NCBI GenBank assembly: GCA_002342065.1
Contig: DDPF01000010.1
Location: 1 to 64,000, forward strand
Source of the DNA: Bacteroidetes bacterium UBA2475
GTDB taxonomy: Bacteria > Bacteroidota > Bacteroidia > B-17B0 > Aurantibacillaceae
Length of the DNA stretch: 64,000 nt
Direction of reading: 5' to 3'
Within the stretch, counting starts at the first letter, position 1. Each line of letters begins with the position of its first letter. Shown piece by piece: positions 17,129 to 25,675 of the stretch. The translations under genes and the position numbers were made by a program. Under the pieces are notes generated by a model. It was not told the origin of the DNA. It was given only the letters and a program-made list of their open reading frames with translations, and did not search any database.

Positions 17129-17710
17129 TTAATTTAACGAGTCTAAAGCTACTTTAACTACGTTGCTTAATTCTGTTTTACCTGCTCCACTCTGGCTCAT
17201 TACGCGTAAACCACATAAGGTATTGTAAAAGAATTGTCCGTAAATTTTTGCAGGTTTATCAAGCTTTATCACTTTCTTTTGCTCTGCATCACTTATCCAT
17301 GATGATAAAAGATTTTGCACTTCGTCTTTATTATTACACACCACCTGCGACGTTTTAAAACATTGTTTACTCATCTCTGCAGCTGCATTAACCAACAAAC
17401 AACCGTTATCATCCGGGTTTTCAGCCAAATGATTAACCACACCTTTAAACATGGTTTCTAATTTCTGCAAACCATTAAGATCTTTTTCATCTACACTCTG
17501 AAATTTTTTATCATTCGACTCTTTATAAAATTCGAGCGATTGCAAATATAAATTATGTTTATCTTTAAAAGAATCATACAGACTGCTTCTGCTAAGTCCT
17601 GTAGCGGTTAAAATTTCGTCAATCGACGTACCATTATAACCTTTTTCGTGAAACACAGTAGATGCTGCTTCGAGCACTTTGTCTCTGTTAAATTGTTTGT
17701 ATTTTGGCAT
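17129..17710 (-). CDS. TetR/AcrR family transcriptional regulator
   Basis: A 193-residue repressor. The start is set at the ATG giving MPKYKQFNRDKVLEAA, because a longer reading to 17758 would run through the operator region. The N-terminal helix-turn-helix is clear (VFHEKGYNGTSIDEILTATGLSRSSLYDSF, read in two parts around residues 17-46). The C-terminal half has the NGCLLVNAAAEMS motif seen in NemR/YcdC-like members, which sense small electrophiles or lipophilic compounds. Two operator-like repeats (17744-17756, 17767-17779) lie just upstream, and the upstream gene runs the same way and ends there. The direct reading is self-regulation; other targets are not visible here. Confidence 0.88.
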   Translation of the reverse strand: MPKYKQFNRDKVLEAASTVFHEKGYNGTSIDEILTATGLSRSSLYDSFKDKHNLYLQSLEFYKESNDKKFQSVDEKDLNGLQKLETMFKGVVNHLAENPDDNGCLLVNAAAEMSKQCFKTSQVVCNNKDEVQNLLSSWISDAEQKKVIKLDKPAKIYGQFFYNTLCGLRVMSQSGAGKTELSNVVKVALDSLN

Positions 17711-17743
17711 AGGATAAATTTTAATGGTAAAATTAAAACATCG

Positions 17744-17779
17744 GAACGAATATTCCAAATTATTTAGAACGATTGTTCC
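17744..17779. promoter_or_regulatory. Tandem operator-like repeats for the TetR regulator
   Basis: Two copies of GAACGAWTRTTCC (17744-17756 and 17767-17779), 23 bp apart start to start, about two helical turns. Each is a partial dyad (GAAC...TTC). They fill the gap between the upstream phosphatase stop and the tetR start. Confidence 0.6.
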
Positions 17780-17781
17780 GT

Positions 17782-19776
17782 TTAAATTTTGACCCCAACT
17801 ATAAGCACATCATCGGTCTGCTCAAAGTCTCCTTTCCACTCAGTAAAGGCACTTTCAAGGGTATTCTTCTGCTCAACAGCTGGCATATCGGTAACAGAAA
17901 TTAACATTTGTTTTAACTTCTTTGTCATTACTTTCTTTCCACCGGATGGCCCCCCGAACTGATCGGCATAACCATCTGTAAAAATGTATAAACTATCATT
18001 CTTCTGTAATGAGATCTTATGTGTAGTAAATTCGTAATCGTTTGGTGTAAAACCTGCAATAGCAGTTTTGTTTGCCTTGTACTCTATAATATCTTTATCG
18101 CGTATTAAAAATAACGGTCTGTTAGCCCCAGAATATTCAACAAAACTATTTGTTCCATCAAATTTTAAGATCGCAATATCCATACCGTCTTTTTGTATTG
18201 ATGCATCAGAATGTTGTTTAAGTACATTTTTAATTTGAATATTTAAATAAGAAAGTATTTTATTTGGTTCTGTAATTTTCTTTTCAAAGATTGCCTGAAT
18301 GATCTTATCCATTCCAATAATGCTCATTAAAGCCCCCGGAACGCCGTGACCGGTGCAATCTGCAGCAAGACAATAGAAATCTTTTTCAACTTTTGCGAAC
18401 CAGTAAAAATCACCACTCACAACGTCTTTCGGTTTATATAATACAAAACTTTCTTTGAACTGTTCGTTCAATTCTTTCATCTCCGGTAAAATAGCCAACT
18501 GAATTCCTTTTGCATATTGTATACTGTGATCTATCTCTTGCTTTTTTTCTTTGATGATATTATTTTGCTCCTGCAATTGAATATTGCTTTGCTGCTTTAA
18601 TTTATTCTGACGGAAAAGCAAGTAGGCAATAACAATAACCACTACCCCAAAACCTGTTAAAGCAAAAATAAAATAACTCTTCTTCTTGTTCTTTAATTCT
18701 TGTATCTCATTAGCTTGCTTGAGTTGCGAAACGTTTATCTCTGACTTCTCCAACGAATAATTATTCTCTAAATTGGTCATGGATGTAGCGTAGGCTTTTT
18801 TATCCAGGTCTCTTTTCATATCTACGTATTCACGATACAGATCAAAGCCTTCTTTAAATTTATTGTTTTTATAATAGACATCAGAAAGAAACTTTAGAAT
18901 ATCAACTTCCATGTCTTTAATCTTGTTTTTCCTTGAATAGGCTAACGCAAAATTCAAAGTTTTAATATCTTGTTCATTTGCTTTGATCTCTGAGTTAGAT
19001 TGAGCTACTTTACTAATAATTAATACAAGGTTAAAAGAATCATTTCTTGCCTTATAATTATCTCTTGCATTTGTATAATAAAAATTGGCCGATCTATAAT
19101 CTTTTGCCAAGAATTGCAGGTCGCCCATGGTTACAAAAAAAGCACCTAAACTGGTGTAACTTTTATTCTTTTTAGCTATGTCAATTCCTTTTTGTGTGTA
19201 ATAAACTGCCGAGTCGTAATAATTTTTTTGCTGTAAATAATTAAATTTTTCTGAATAATAATTTCCTAAAGCACTATAAATCCGTAAAAGACCTCCCTGG
19301 TCGTTTAGTTTTTGGCTTATCTGTAAAGACTTATACAAATAATGATCTTCTTTATAATTGTGCTGAAGGATACAGGCTACCCACCCTAAATTATATAAAC
19401 ATAAAGCTACAGCTCGTTCATCATGGATGGAATCACTTACACGGTAAGCCTTATAATAATATTTGAATGCTTTTTCATAATTGGTTTGATTCCAGTTCAC
19501 GTCAGCTATTCCATTTAACGCATTGATCTGTCCTTTTGGTGATCTCATTTTTACTGCAAGATCAAAAGCGTTTTGCAATACCTGCAACGCCTCTTTATAT
19601 TCCGGAAGAGGATACAGTCTTGCAAGCTTGAACATTTTTTTTAATTTGATTGTATCATCTTTACCATTCTTGATCTCATTTTTTAATTCTTCAATTCTTT
19701 GTTCTTCATTCTGGGCAAATGAATTGCATATACAAAACGCAAAAAAAAGAATTAATATGTTTTTGATCTTGAACAT
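17782..19776 (-). CDS. TPR - transmembrane - SpoIIE (PP2C-like) phosphatase
   Basis: 664 residues. Signal peptide (ILILFFAFCICNSFAQ); a TPR region of about 300 residues (for example KAFKYYYKAYRVSDS, LYNLGWVAC); a transmembrane helix (YFIFALTGFGVVVIVIAYLL, about 368-390); a coiled coil; then the linker EIDHSIQYAKGIQLAILPEM leading into a complete SpoIIE/PP2C domain. Catalytic metal-binding motifs are present: VVSGDFYWF, AADCTGHGVPGALMS, IFTDGYADQFGG and QTDDVLIVGV. Such proteins dephosphorylate anti-sigma-factor antagonists or related targets in partner-switching; the target is not visible here. It has the same layout as the six tandem proteins at 6238-15292 but keeps the catalytic domain. Confidence 0.92.
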   Translation of the reverse strand: MFKIKNILILFFAFCICNSFAQNEEQRIEELKNEIKNGKDDTIKLKKMFKLARLYPLPEYKEALQVLQNAFDLAVKMRSPKGQINALNGIADVNWNQTNYEKAFKYYYKAYRVSDSIHDERAVALCLYNLGWVACILQHNYKEDHYLYKSLQISQKLNDQGGLLRIYSALGNYYSEKFNYLQQKNYYDSAVYYTQKGIDIAKKNKSYTSLGAFFVTMGDLQFLAKDYRSANFYYTNARDNYKARNDSFNLVLIISKVAQSNSEIKANEQDIKTLNFALAYSRKNKIKDMEVDILKFLSDVYYKNNKFKEGFDLYREYVDMKRDLDKKAYATSMTNLENNYSLEKSEINVSQLKQANEIQELKNKKKSYFIFALTGFGVVVIVIAYLLFRQNKLKQQSNIQLQEQNNIIKEKKQEIDHSIQYAKGIQLAILPEMKELNEQFKESFVLYKPKDVVSGDFYWFAKVEKDFYCLAADCTGHGVPGALMSIIGMDKIIQAIFEKKITEPNKILSYLNIQIKNVLKQHSDASIQKDGMDIAILKFDGTNSFVEYSGANRPLFLIRDKDIIEYKANKTAIAGFTPNDYEFTTHKISLQKNDSLYIFTDGYADQFGGPSGGKKVMTKKLKQMLISVTDMPAVEQKNTLESAFTEWKGDFEQTDDVLIVGVKI

Positions 19777-19804
19777 TATATTTAAAGGTAATAAAACTAA
19801 TTCC

Positions 19805-20608
19805 TTATTTCATTTTAAGACGTATCTGTGTAATGATCTTTTTTGTGTATAAAGGAAAATCACCCTGCATCATCCAGTTGTAATACGATGGTTCTTTGGT
19901 AAATACTTCTGTAACCGCTTTATCTTTATGCTTGCCGAAGGCAAATACCTCAATACCTTTATCGTTAAAAACAATTCTACCGGCAAGGTCAGCATTTTTT
20001 GATTTGGCCGTTGTTAACTCACTTAATTTTGGGATATCATTCACAACAGGTATCGTTTTATTTCCTTTTGCATCCGTCACCTCTACTCCTTCATAACGTT
20101 GCACCTGTGCTTTAAATATCTCAAAGGTAGCTAACACGTCTGCCTCAGCGCTATGCGCGTTCTCTAATGGTTTGTTACAATAAAATTTATAGGCAGCACT
20201 TAAATTACGCGGCTCCATAAAATGAAAGATATTCTGCACATCCACTAACCTTCTTCCTTCAAGATCAAAATCAACTTCAGAACGTAAAAATTCTTCAGCT
20301 AATAAGGGGATATCATATTTATTAGAATTGTAACCTGCAAAATCTCCTTTACCAATAAAACGCAAAAGCTCGGGAGCCGCTTGCTTAAAGGTTTGACAAT
20401 CTACCACATCTTTATCATAAATACCATGGATCTGTGATACAATATCCGGGATGGGCATTTCAGGATTTATCCTTTGTGTTTTTGTCTCGGTGCTATTATC
20501 AATATTTAATTTTAAAAGCGAGATCTCCACTATCCTGTCTGAACCAATACTAAGGCCCGTTGCTTCAAGGTCAAGAAAAATTAAGGGTTTGTTTAGTTTG
20601 ATATTCAT
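19805..20608 (-). CDS. 3'-5' exonuclease of the DnaQ/DEDD type
   Basis: 267 residues. The exonuclease fold begins at residue 8 with IFLDLEATGL (Exo I, the D-x-E pair), continues with FAGYNSNKYDIPLLAEE (Exo II region), and ends with HSAEADVLAT (Exo III, H and D). The fold is that of DNA polymerase III epsilon. After residue about 180 a linker leads to an extra C-terminal domain with FAFGKHKDKAVTEV and SYYNWMMQGDFP, a module of unknown role that also occurs in stand-alone bacterial exonucleases. Likely role: proofreading-like or repair trimming of DNA 3' ends. Confidence 0.88.
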   Translation of the reverse strand: MNIKLNKPLIFLDLEATGLSIGSDRIVEISLLKLNIDNSTETKTQRINPEMPIPDIVSQIHGIYDKDVVDCQTFKQAAPELLRFIGKGDFAGYNSNKYDIPLLAEEFLRSEVDFDLEGRRLVDVQNIFHFMEPRNLSAAYKFYCNKPLENAHSAEADVLATFEIFKAQVQRYEGVEVTDAKGNKTIPVVNDIPKLSELTTAKSKNADLAGRIVFNDKGIEVFAFGKHKDKAVTEVFTKEPSYYNWMMQGDFPLYTKKIITQIRLKMK

Positions 20609-20647
20609 TGTATTGTGATTAGTTATTAGGGAATAGTTAATAGATTT

Positions 20648-21880
20648 TTAAGCGTATGTTTTTAGGTCTTCCATTACATCTTCGATCTTTTTTGTGTTGC
20701 CGATGAAGGTGTTTAGTTTATTCATCACTGCATCTAATAAAGAATCGGGACAAGAGGCGCCGCTGGTGATTACAATTTTTAGAGCTTGCTTTTTAGGCAA
20801 GAAATTAGTTGTTGTTACCTTTTTTTTATTTGGATAATCGTAATGATGAATGGTTGTTGCATTTTCTATTTCTTTTTCTGACGAAATAAAATAGGTTGGA
20901 AATTTGCGTTCGCATAATTCTACTAAATGAGAAGTGTTGCTGCTGTTATAACCACCCACAACTATTGCCAGATCGGCATCGGTATCTAACAAGCCATAAG
21001 TAGCGTCCTGGTTCTCGTTCGTAGCGTAACAAAGCGTATCATGTGTTTCCGAAAAATGTTGTTTGATATCTTTCTCTCCAAATTTTTTCACCAACACTGT
21101 TTTAAAATAATCTGCTATCTCTGCAGTTTCGGTTGCCAGCATGGTTGTCTGGTTAATAACGCCAATCTTTTTAAAATGCTCTTTAATTTTAAATCCTTCG
21201 GTAAATTTTCCTTTAAACTCCTCTTCAAATTGTTCCTGCGTTCTGTTCCCTAAAATATATTCTGCCAAACGTTTCGATTCTTCCATATCACGCACAACTA
21301 TCACCGCTTTACTGTCTACCGCACTCCGCGAAAAAGTAGAACGTGTTTCTTCGTGATTATATTTTCCATGAATAATAATAGTATGTTCTGTTTTACCGAT
21401 CTGTTCCGATTTTTTCCAAACTCGTTCTACAAAGGGACAGGTTGTATCGTAAGCTTCGGTCTTAATGCCTTTTTCATTCAGTAATTTTAGCAAAGGTAAT
21501 GGCGCACCAAAAGCAGGGATCATTACAATATCGTTTGCAGTAACATTATCAAAGGGAATTAATTGCTCACCCAAAGTATCCTGTAAAAAAAGAACACCTC
21601 TTTCGGTAAGATCTTTATTTACCGCAGGATTATGGATCATTTCACTTAACAAATAGATCTTTTTTCCTGGATTTTCATCCAATGCTTTAAAAGCAATTTC
21701 AATGGCGTTCTCAACACCAAAACAAAAACCAAAATGCCGCGCGATATAATATTGCACCGGACCAAAATCCAAAACAGTAGGACTGGTATCTTTTTTACGA
21801 GGATCCTGCACCTTACGGTATAGCTTTACTTTTGATATGATTGGGCTCCTGTAAAATTCAGGAACATTAAAGGTTTTCAT
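20648..21880 (-). CDS. ispH: 4-hydroxy-3-methylbut-2-enyl diphosphate reductase (long form)
   Basis: 410 residues. This iron-sulfur enzyme makes IPP and DMAPP in the last step of the MEP isoprenoid pathway. Three cluster cysteines are visible: HFGFCFGVENA (about residue 54), YDTTCPFVERV and HDTLCYATNENQDA. GYNSSNTSHL and SGASCPDSLL follow as substrate-binding loops. It is about 100 residues longer than the common 280-310 residue form, with an N-terminal extension of about 40 residues and an insertion of about 50 residues (EQFEEEFKGKFTEGF region), resembling the long form of cyanobacteria and plastids. It starts 7 nt after a lipoprotein gene and is likely co-transcribed with it. Confidence 0.93.
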   Translation of the reverse strand: MKTFNVPEFYRSPIISKVKLYRKVQDPRKKDTSPTVLDFGPVQYYIARHFGFCFGVENAIEIAFKALDENPGKKIYLLSEMIHNPAVNKDLTERGVLFLQDTLGEQLIPFDNVTANDIVMIPAFGAPLPLLKLLNEKGIKTEAYDTTCPFVERVWKKSEQIGKTEHTIIIHGKYNHEETRSTFSRSAVDSKAVIVVRDMEESKRLAEYILGNRTQEQFEEEFKGKFTEGFKIKEHFKKIGVINQTTMLATETAEIADYFKTVLVKKFGEKDIKQHFSETHDTLCYATNENQDATYGLLDTDADLAIVVGGYNSSNTSHLVELCERKFPTYFISSEKEIENATTIHHYDYPNKKKVTTTNFLPKKQALKIVITSGASCPDSLLDAVMNKLNTFIGNTKKIEDVMEDLKTYA

Positions 21881-21887
21881 TTAAAAA

Positions 21888-22694
21888 TTATTTTTTCTTA
21901 AAAATAAGAGGCTTTGAACTCAGCTTAAAATCAATTCCGTTTTCAGAAGTCTCTATTTCCGTCAAAGTTAAGATATTATTGGCTAATGTCCACTTGTATG
22001 ACATCAGTGTTTCATCATTTTTAATGCTTATTGCATCAAACTCGTAATCACCGTCCATCCCTTCGTAGCCAAGGCCTTCAACAAAGTATTCAGTATTAAG
22101 GTCAAAACCGGTAAAAGAACCATCGGCTTTAAATTCAATCTGTTCACCTTTTTCGCCAATGTATTTACCAACGATCGTATTAATACCCAATAAGTATTCA
22201 TATTGATCCAATTCTGATCTTTTTGACACTTCACCCTTCAATTTTTTTAAAGTAATGTTCAGTGTATCTTTATCAAGACCAATTGTTTTTAATAATGCCG
22301 TACTATCACTTTTAATAGATAACCAACAGATTGTTTTTCCATTATCTATTATCGAAAGTATATTGTTCTGTAAAGAAAAGGTAACCGGAATATTGTCCTG
22401 GCTTGTAAAGCCTTCGTTACGCTGGATCAGACCTTCCTCGTTCAAATAAAAATATTGATAAGTACCTTTTAAATTATCTTTTACTTTTTGAGTTGTTTTT
22501 ATTCGTTCAAAAAAAGAAGGATTATACCAAAATCCTTTCATGAGGCTAACTCCTTTTTCTGTGCTTTCAATAACAATTCGGTCAGTTGTAACAAAAACTG
22601 AATCACTAACAGAAGCAGTTTCCTCTTCCTGCTTTTGGTCTGAGCAAGAATTTAAAACAAATAAGCAGGCAATTAAAAAAACAATTTTTTTCAT
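21888..22694 (-). CDS. Lipoprotein of unknown function
   Basis: 268 residues with a clear lipoprotein signal (MKKIVFLIACLFVLNSC, cysteine 17). The mature part is acidic and beta-rich with no family I recognise; late segments (GKYIGEKGEQIEFKADGSFTGF, and KWTLANNILTLTE) look like lipocalin-type or DUF-type beta strands common in Bacteroidota lipoproteins. It should be anchored in the inner or outer membrane. It has a likely leaderless promoter (TATTTTTA, 3 nt before ATG) and is followed 7 nt later by ispH. Confidence 0.75.
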   Translation of the reverse strand: MKKIVFLIACLFVLNSCSDQKQEEETASVSDSVFVTTDRIVIESTEKGVSLMKGFWYNPSFFERIKTTQKVKDNLKGTYQYFYLNEEGLIQRNEGFTSQDNIPVTFSLQNNILSIIDNGKTICWLSIKSDSTALLKTIGLDKDTLNITLKKLKGEVSKRSELDQYEYLLGINTIVGKYIGEKGEQIEFKADGSFTGFDLNTEYFVEGLGYEGMDGDYEFDAISIKNDETLMSYKWTLANNILTLTEIETSENGIDFKLSSKPLIFKKK

Positions 22695-22697
22695 GTT

Positions 22698-22705
22698 TAA
22701 AAATA
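22698..22705 (-). promoter_or_regulatory. -7 element TATTTTTA of the lipoprotein-ispH unit
   Basis: Seven of eight consensus bases on the minus strand, 3 nt before the lipoprotein ATG. Confidence 0.4.
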
Positions 22706-22718
22706 CTTTTATTATTTA

Positions 22719-23630
22719 TTATTTCTTATTTCTTGGATGGTAGCTTAAGATATTATCTCTTAAAAATTGTCTATCCAAATGCGTATAAATTTCTGTTGTT
22801 GTTATACTTTCGTGCCCCAACATTTCCTGTACGGCTCTAAGATCTGCCCCGCCTTCCACCAAATGCGTAGCAAAGGAATGTCTAAAACTGTGCGGACTAA
22901 GTATCTTCTTAATACCCGCTTTTTTGGCAAGGTCTTTAATGATATAAAATACCATTACCCGTGTAAGCATGGCTCCCCTTCTGTTCAGATACAAAATATC
23001 CTCCGAACCTTTTTTTGGTTGTATTTGGGAACGGGTTGATGAAATATAGGTTTTTATTAATTTGACTGCGTTCTTGCCAATAGGTATCAATCTTTCTTTA
23101 TTTCCTTTGCCAACTACTTTAATATAATTTTCATTCAAATGCAGATCGGTAATTCTTAACCCCGTTAACTCACTCACCCTTAAACCACAACTATAAAGAG
23201 TTTCAAGCATACTGTAATTGCGTTCGCCTTCTGGTGTGCTGCGATCAATGCCGCCTAACATCTTATCAATTTCATCAATTGTTAGGAATACAGGTAATTT
23301 CCTTGGTATTTTTGGCGTTTCTAAAAGCTCAGCCGGACTTTGTTTAATATCGTTCTCTAATAACAAAAATTTGTAAAAGGTTTTTATGCCCGAAACAACG
23401 CGGCCTTGTGTAGAAGCAGAAAAACCGATGATCGCTATCCATTCAATAAAATTTTGAAGTTGTTTGAACGAGAATTTATCCGGCGTTTGACTATCCAAAA
23501 AAAGTTGAGAATAATTCTCTAATTTTTTAAGATCATCAGCGTAGGCTTCAATTGAGTTTTTTGAGAGTGACCGCTCTAATTGCAAATATTGCTTAAATCG
23601 TATATAAAACCCACTCCAGTTATTGCTCAT
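22719..23630 (-). CDS. xerD: Tyrosine recombinase XerD-like
   Basis: 303 residues, the normal size of chromosome-dimer-resolving recombinases. The N-terminal SAM-like DNA-binding domain begins FKQYLQLERSLSKNSIEAYADDL. The catalytic domain shows the R-H-R-H-Y set: YSCGLRVSEL, SPHSFRHSFATHLVEGGADL, EMLGHESITTTEIYTHL (nucleophilic tyrosine). Its housekeeping setting beside isoprenoid and shikimate genes, with no mobile-element genes, supports a XerC/D role over a phage integrase. Its 5' end overlaps the upstream hypothetical gene by 11 nt. Confidence 0.9.
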   Translation of the reverse strand: MSNNWSGFYIRFKQYLQLERSLSKNSIEAYADDLKKLENYSQLFLDSQTPDKFSFKQLQNFIEWIAIIGFSASTQGRVVSGIKTFYKFLLLENDIKQSPAELLETPKIPRKLPVFLTIDEIDKMLGGIDRSTPEGERNYSMLETLYSCGLRVSELTGLRITDLHLNENYIKVVGKGNKERLIPIGKNAVKLIKTYISSTRSQIQPKKGSEDILYLNRRGAMLTRVMVFYIIKDLAKKAGIKKILSPHSFRHSFATHLVEGGADLRAVQEMLGHESITTTEIYTHLDRQFLRDNILSYHPRNKK

Positions 23631-24099
23631 AAAAGATCAACAGGGTATCTTTTTTATTAAAAAAATAGATCTTGTTATCCTTAAAAAGGTAACAAGTTAT
23701 TTTAGGGAAATTCTCTTTAAGATCTTCTTCAATACCTATCAAATGGTCAGGACAAGGCACATCGCCGGGCGTTACTTTAGTAAATTTAAATTTTGCTTTT
23801 TTTTGACTGTATTTAAGATCAATAAAATTACATTTTGTAAAACATTTGGCTGTTTTGTTCTTAGTATAAAAAATAAGACTGGCTTTATCTTTAACGTACA
23901 CATTTTTTTGCCCGCCTACATATGTAGCAGCCAGGTTGTAAGATACTTCGTTCTTAAGTTTTAATGATTGACTAAATGAAAAAAACGGGGTCAAAAACAA
24001 AAAAAGAAATAAAGGCCACAGATTTCGCGGATAACGCAGATTAATTAAAAATAATCCGTGTGAATCTGTGCAATCTGTGGCTAAAAATGGCTTTATCAT
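23620..24099 (-). CDS. Small exported protein of unknown function, 5' end inside a repeat
   Basis: 159 residues from the ATG at 24099. The body (about residues 45-159) follows a hydrophobic stretch PLFLFLFLTPFFSFSQ that looks like a signal peptide. The first 29 residues are translated from an inverted intergenic repeat (24014-24083), so they are probably not original protein. The true start may be a TTG inside the hydrophobic stretch, or the repeat may have become coding. Paired cysteines (CFTKC, VPCPDHLIG) hint at disulfides. It overlaps xerD by 11 nt and is probably in one transcript with it. I do not recognise the family. Confidence 0.55.
   Translation of the reverse strand: MIKPFLATDCTDSHGLFLINLRYPRNLWPLFLFLFLTPFFSFSQSLKLKNEVSYNLAATYVGGQKNVYVKDKASLIFYTKNKTAKCFTKCNFIDLKYSQKKAKFKFTKVTPGDVPCPDHLIGIEEDLKENFPKITCYLFKDNKIYFFNKKDTLLIFYEQ
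24014..24083. repeat. Inverted composite repeat (GCCACAGATT...AATCTGTGGC class)
   Basis: Ends GCCACAGATT and AATCTGTGGC are inverted complements. Inside are further near-copies of the words CAGATT and ATCTG with CGCGGAT and ATCCGTG. It is the same word-built class as the repeats at 24563-24719, 25395-25559 and 33109-33356. Confidence 0.65.
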
Positions 24100-24128
24100 T
24101 AATTAAAATATTTTATTAATTTCATACC

Positions 24129-24548
24129 ATGAAGATAGCAATTATTAACGGACCAAATTTAAATTTATTAGGAAAAAGAGAGCCGGAAATTTATGGCAAT
24201 TTAAATTTTGATGACTTTTTAAAAGACCTGCAAAGCCACTACCCAAAGGTAGAGATCGTTTATTTTCAAAGTAATGTTGAAGGAGAGTTGATCAACAAAC
24301 TACACGAACTTGGTTTTACATTTGACGGTATTATTTTAAATGCCGGAGCATATACACATACTTCAGTTGCTCTAGCAGATGCTGTTGCAGCAATAAAAAC
24401 ACCTGTATTGGAAGTTCATATTAGCAATATTTTTGCACGCGAAGATTTCAGGCATGTATCTTATTTAGGCGCAAAATGTGTTGGCAGTGTTAGCGGCCTG
24501 GGTTTAAAAGGTTATAAACTGGCGTTGAATTATTTTTTGAAGAATTGA
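24129..24548 (+). CDS. aroQ: Type II 3-dehydroquinate dehydratase
   Basis: 139 residues. Converts 3-dehydroquinate to 3-dehydroshikimate in aromatic amino acid synthesis. Motifs: INGPNLNLLGKREPEIYG (with the catalytic tyrosine), QSNVEGELINKLHE, ILNAGAYTHTSVALADA, and EVHISNIFAREDFRHVS. Length and all conserved blocks are those of a working dodecameric enzyme. It is divergent from the small gene at 23620-24099 and convergent with the YciO-like gene. Confidence 0.96.
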   Translation: MKIAIINGPNLNLLGKREPEIYGNLNFDDFLKDLQSHYPKVEIVYFQSNVEGELINKLHELGFTFDGIILNAGAYTHTSVALADAVAAIKTPVLEVHISNIFAREDFRHVSYLGAKCVGSVSGLGLKGYKLALNYFLKN

Positions 24549-24562
24549 CCGTCAAAAATAAA

Positions 24563-24719
24563 CCACATAGACACATAGGTTTTTAATCTTAAGTATTTAT
24601 AAGTTCAATTTTACAACAAGGAAACATAGATTTTCTTCGCTTCGCGAAGAAAACTTTGTGCAACTATTGAATAGGCGGTTTGTTTATCTCTTTTCTATGT
24701 GCCTATGTTGTTAAAAACC
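24563..24719. repeat. Composite repeat with nested perfect hairpin
   Basis: The left part has CACATAG and ACACATAGG with TTTTTAA; the right part has the complement words CTATGTG, CCTATGTT and TTAAAAACC. In the middle is a perfect 10-bp stem TTTTCTTCGC / GCGAAGAAAA with a TTC loop (24631-24653). It lies between the convergent aroQ and YciO-like genes and could serve both as a transcription end. Confidence 0.6.
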
Positions 24720-24726
24720 TTCCGTG

Positions 24727-25350
24727 TCAATTAAGCACATCCAAACTTCCCAATCCCTCTCTCAACACAACAATTTCATCGCCACTACAATCTATCACCG
24801 TTGAAGGATAGATATTTCCAAAGCCGCCATCCACAACAATATCTACTTTATCTTCATATTCATTATGGATCACTTCCGGATCAGAAAAATATTCGAGTAT
24901 ATCATCACTTGTATCGTGCAAACTGGTTGAGATAATTGGATTGCCTAATTGCTCAACAATTTCTTTACAAATTAAATTATCAGGAACCCTTATACCAATA
25001 GTATCTTTATTTTGTTTTAAAAGTTTGGGTACATTTTTGTTTGCCTCTAAAATAAAAGTATAAGGACCCGGCAAAGCCTTTTTCATGATCCTGAAAATAT
25101 GATTAGGAATTGGTTTTGTAAATTCAGACAAATGACTAAGATCCGAGCATACAAACGAGAAATTAGATTTCTCAGGCTTAATGCCCTTTAATTTACAGAT
25201 CCTTTCTACCGCTTTTTGTTGTGTAATGTCGCAACCCAAGGCGTAAACAGAATCCGTTGGGTAGATAATAATACCGCCTTCTTTTAAACATTTTACAATT
25301 TGCGCGATTGTAGTAGCCGGTATATTCTTATCGTTTATTCTAAGTAACAT
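24727..25350 (-). CDS. YciO/YrdC/Sua5 family protein
   Basis: 207 residues of the YrdC fold. The binding-site motifs are present: GGIIIYPTDSVYALGCD, KPEKSNFSFVCSDLSHL, LPGPYTFILEA and IGIRVPDN. The family includes Sua5/TsaC, which makes threonylcarbamoyl-AMP for the tRNA t6A modification, and YciO, whose role is less clear. The segment STSLHDTSDDI in place of the Sua5-type SAN loop, the change in the K-R-S set (KPEKSNF) and the short C-terminus favour the YciO side. The ATG is 4 nt after a perfect -7 element. Confidence 0.85.
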   Translation of the reverse strand: MLLRINDKNIPATTIAQIVKCLKEGGIIIYPTDSVYALGCDITQQKAVERICKLKGIKPEKSNFSFVCSDLSHLSEFTKPIPNHIFRIMKKALPGPYTFILEANKNVPKLLKQNKDTIGIRVPDNLICKEIVEQLGNPIISTSLHDTSDDILEYFSDPEVIHNEYEDKVDIVVDGGFGNIYPSTVIDCSGDEIVVLREGLGSLDVLN

Positions 25351-25354
25351 CTTA

Positions 25355-25362
25355 CAAAGTTA
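25355..25362 (-). promoter_or_regulatory. -7 element TAACTTTG of the YciO-like gene
   Basis: Exact consensus on the minus strand, 4 nt before the ATG at 25350; predicts a leaderless mRNA. Confidence 0.6.
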
Positions 25363-25394
25363 CTAAAAACACGGGAGTAAAATTTTAAAAAATA

Positions 25395-25559
25395 AGCCAC
25401 GAATTACACCAATTCCAAAAATTCCAGTTCTATATTGAGCCTAACGCATTTGTGCAAATTAAATCTTTCTAAGAATTTCATTCCTTAGAAAAATAAATTT
25501 CACCAATTATTAGGCATAATAGTAAAATTACCTTCGTGCAATTTGTGAAATTAGTGGCT
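25395..25559. repeat. Composite inverted repeat (AGCCAC...GTGGCT)
   Basis: Outer arms AGCCACGAATTACACCAATT and AATTTGTGAAATTAGTGGCT are near-perfect inverted complements about 165 bases apart end to end. A nested hairpin TTTCTAAG / CTTAGAAA sits at about 25468-25494. This accounts for most of the 313-base gap between the divergent YciO-like and receptor genes; the rest holds the receptor promoter region (CAATCTTTG near 25645). Confidence 0.65.
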
Positions 25560-25675
25560 ATGGACTAAAAGCGCCTTCAAAACCCAAAAAAGGTTAATAT
25601 CGCCTTATTAACAAGTCATTAACGCGATTAATTGTGACCTTTTTCAATCTTTGCATTATACCCCAAAACCCTGAC

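Noticed and set aside
22719..23630. Phage or integrative-element integrase
   Set aside because: Size and motifs are those of housekeeping XerD, and the neighbours are core metabolic genes.
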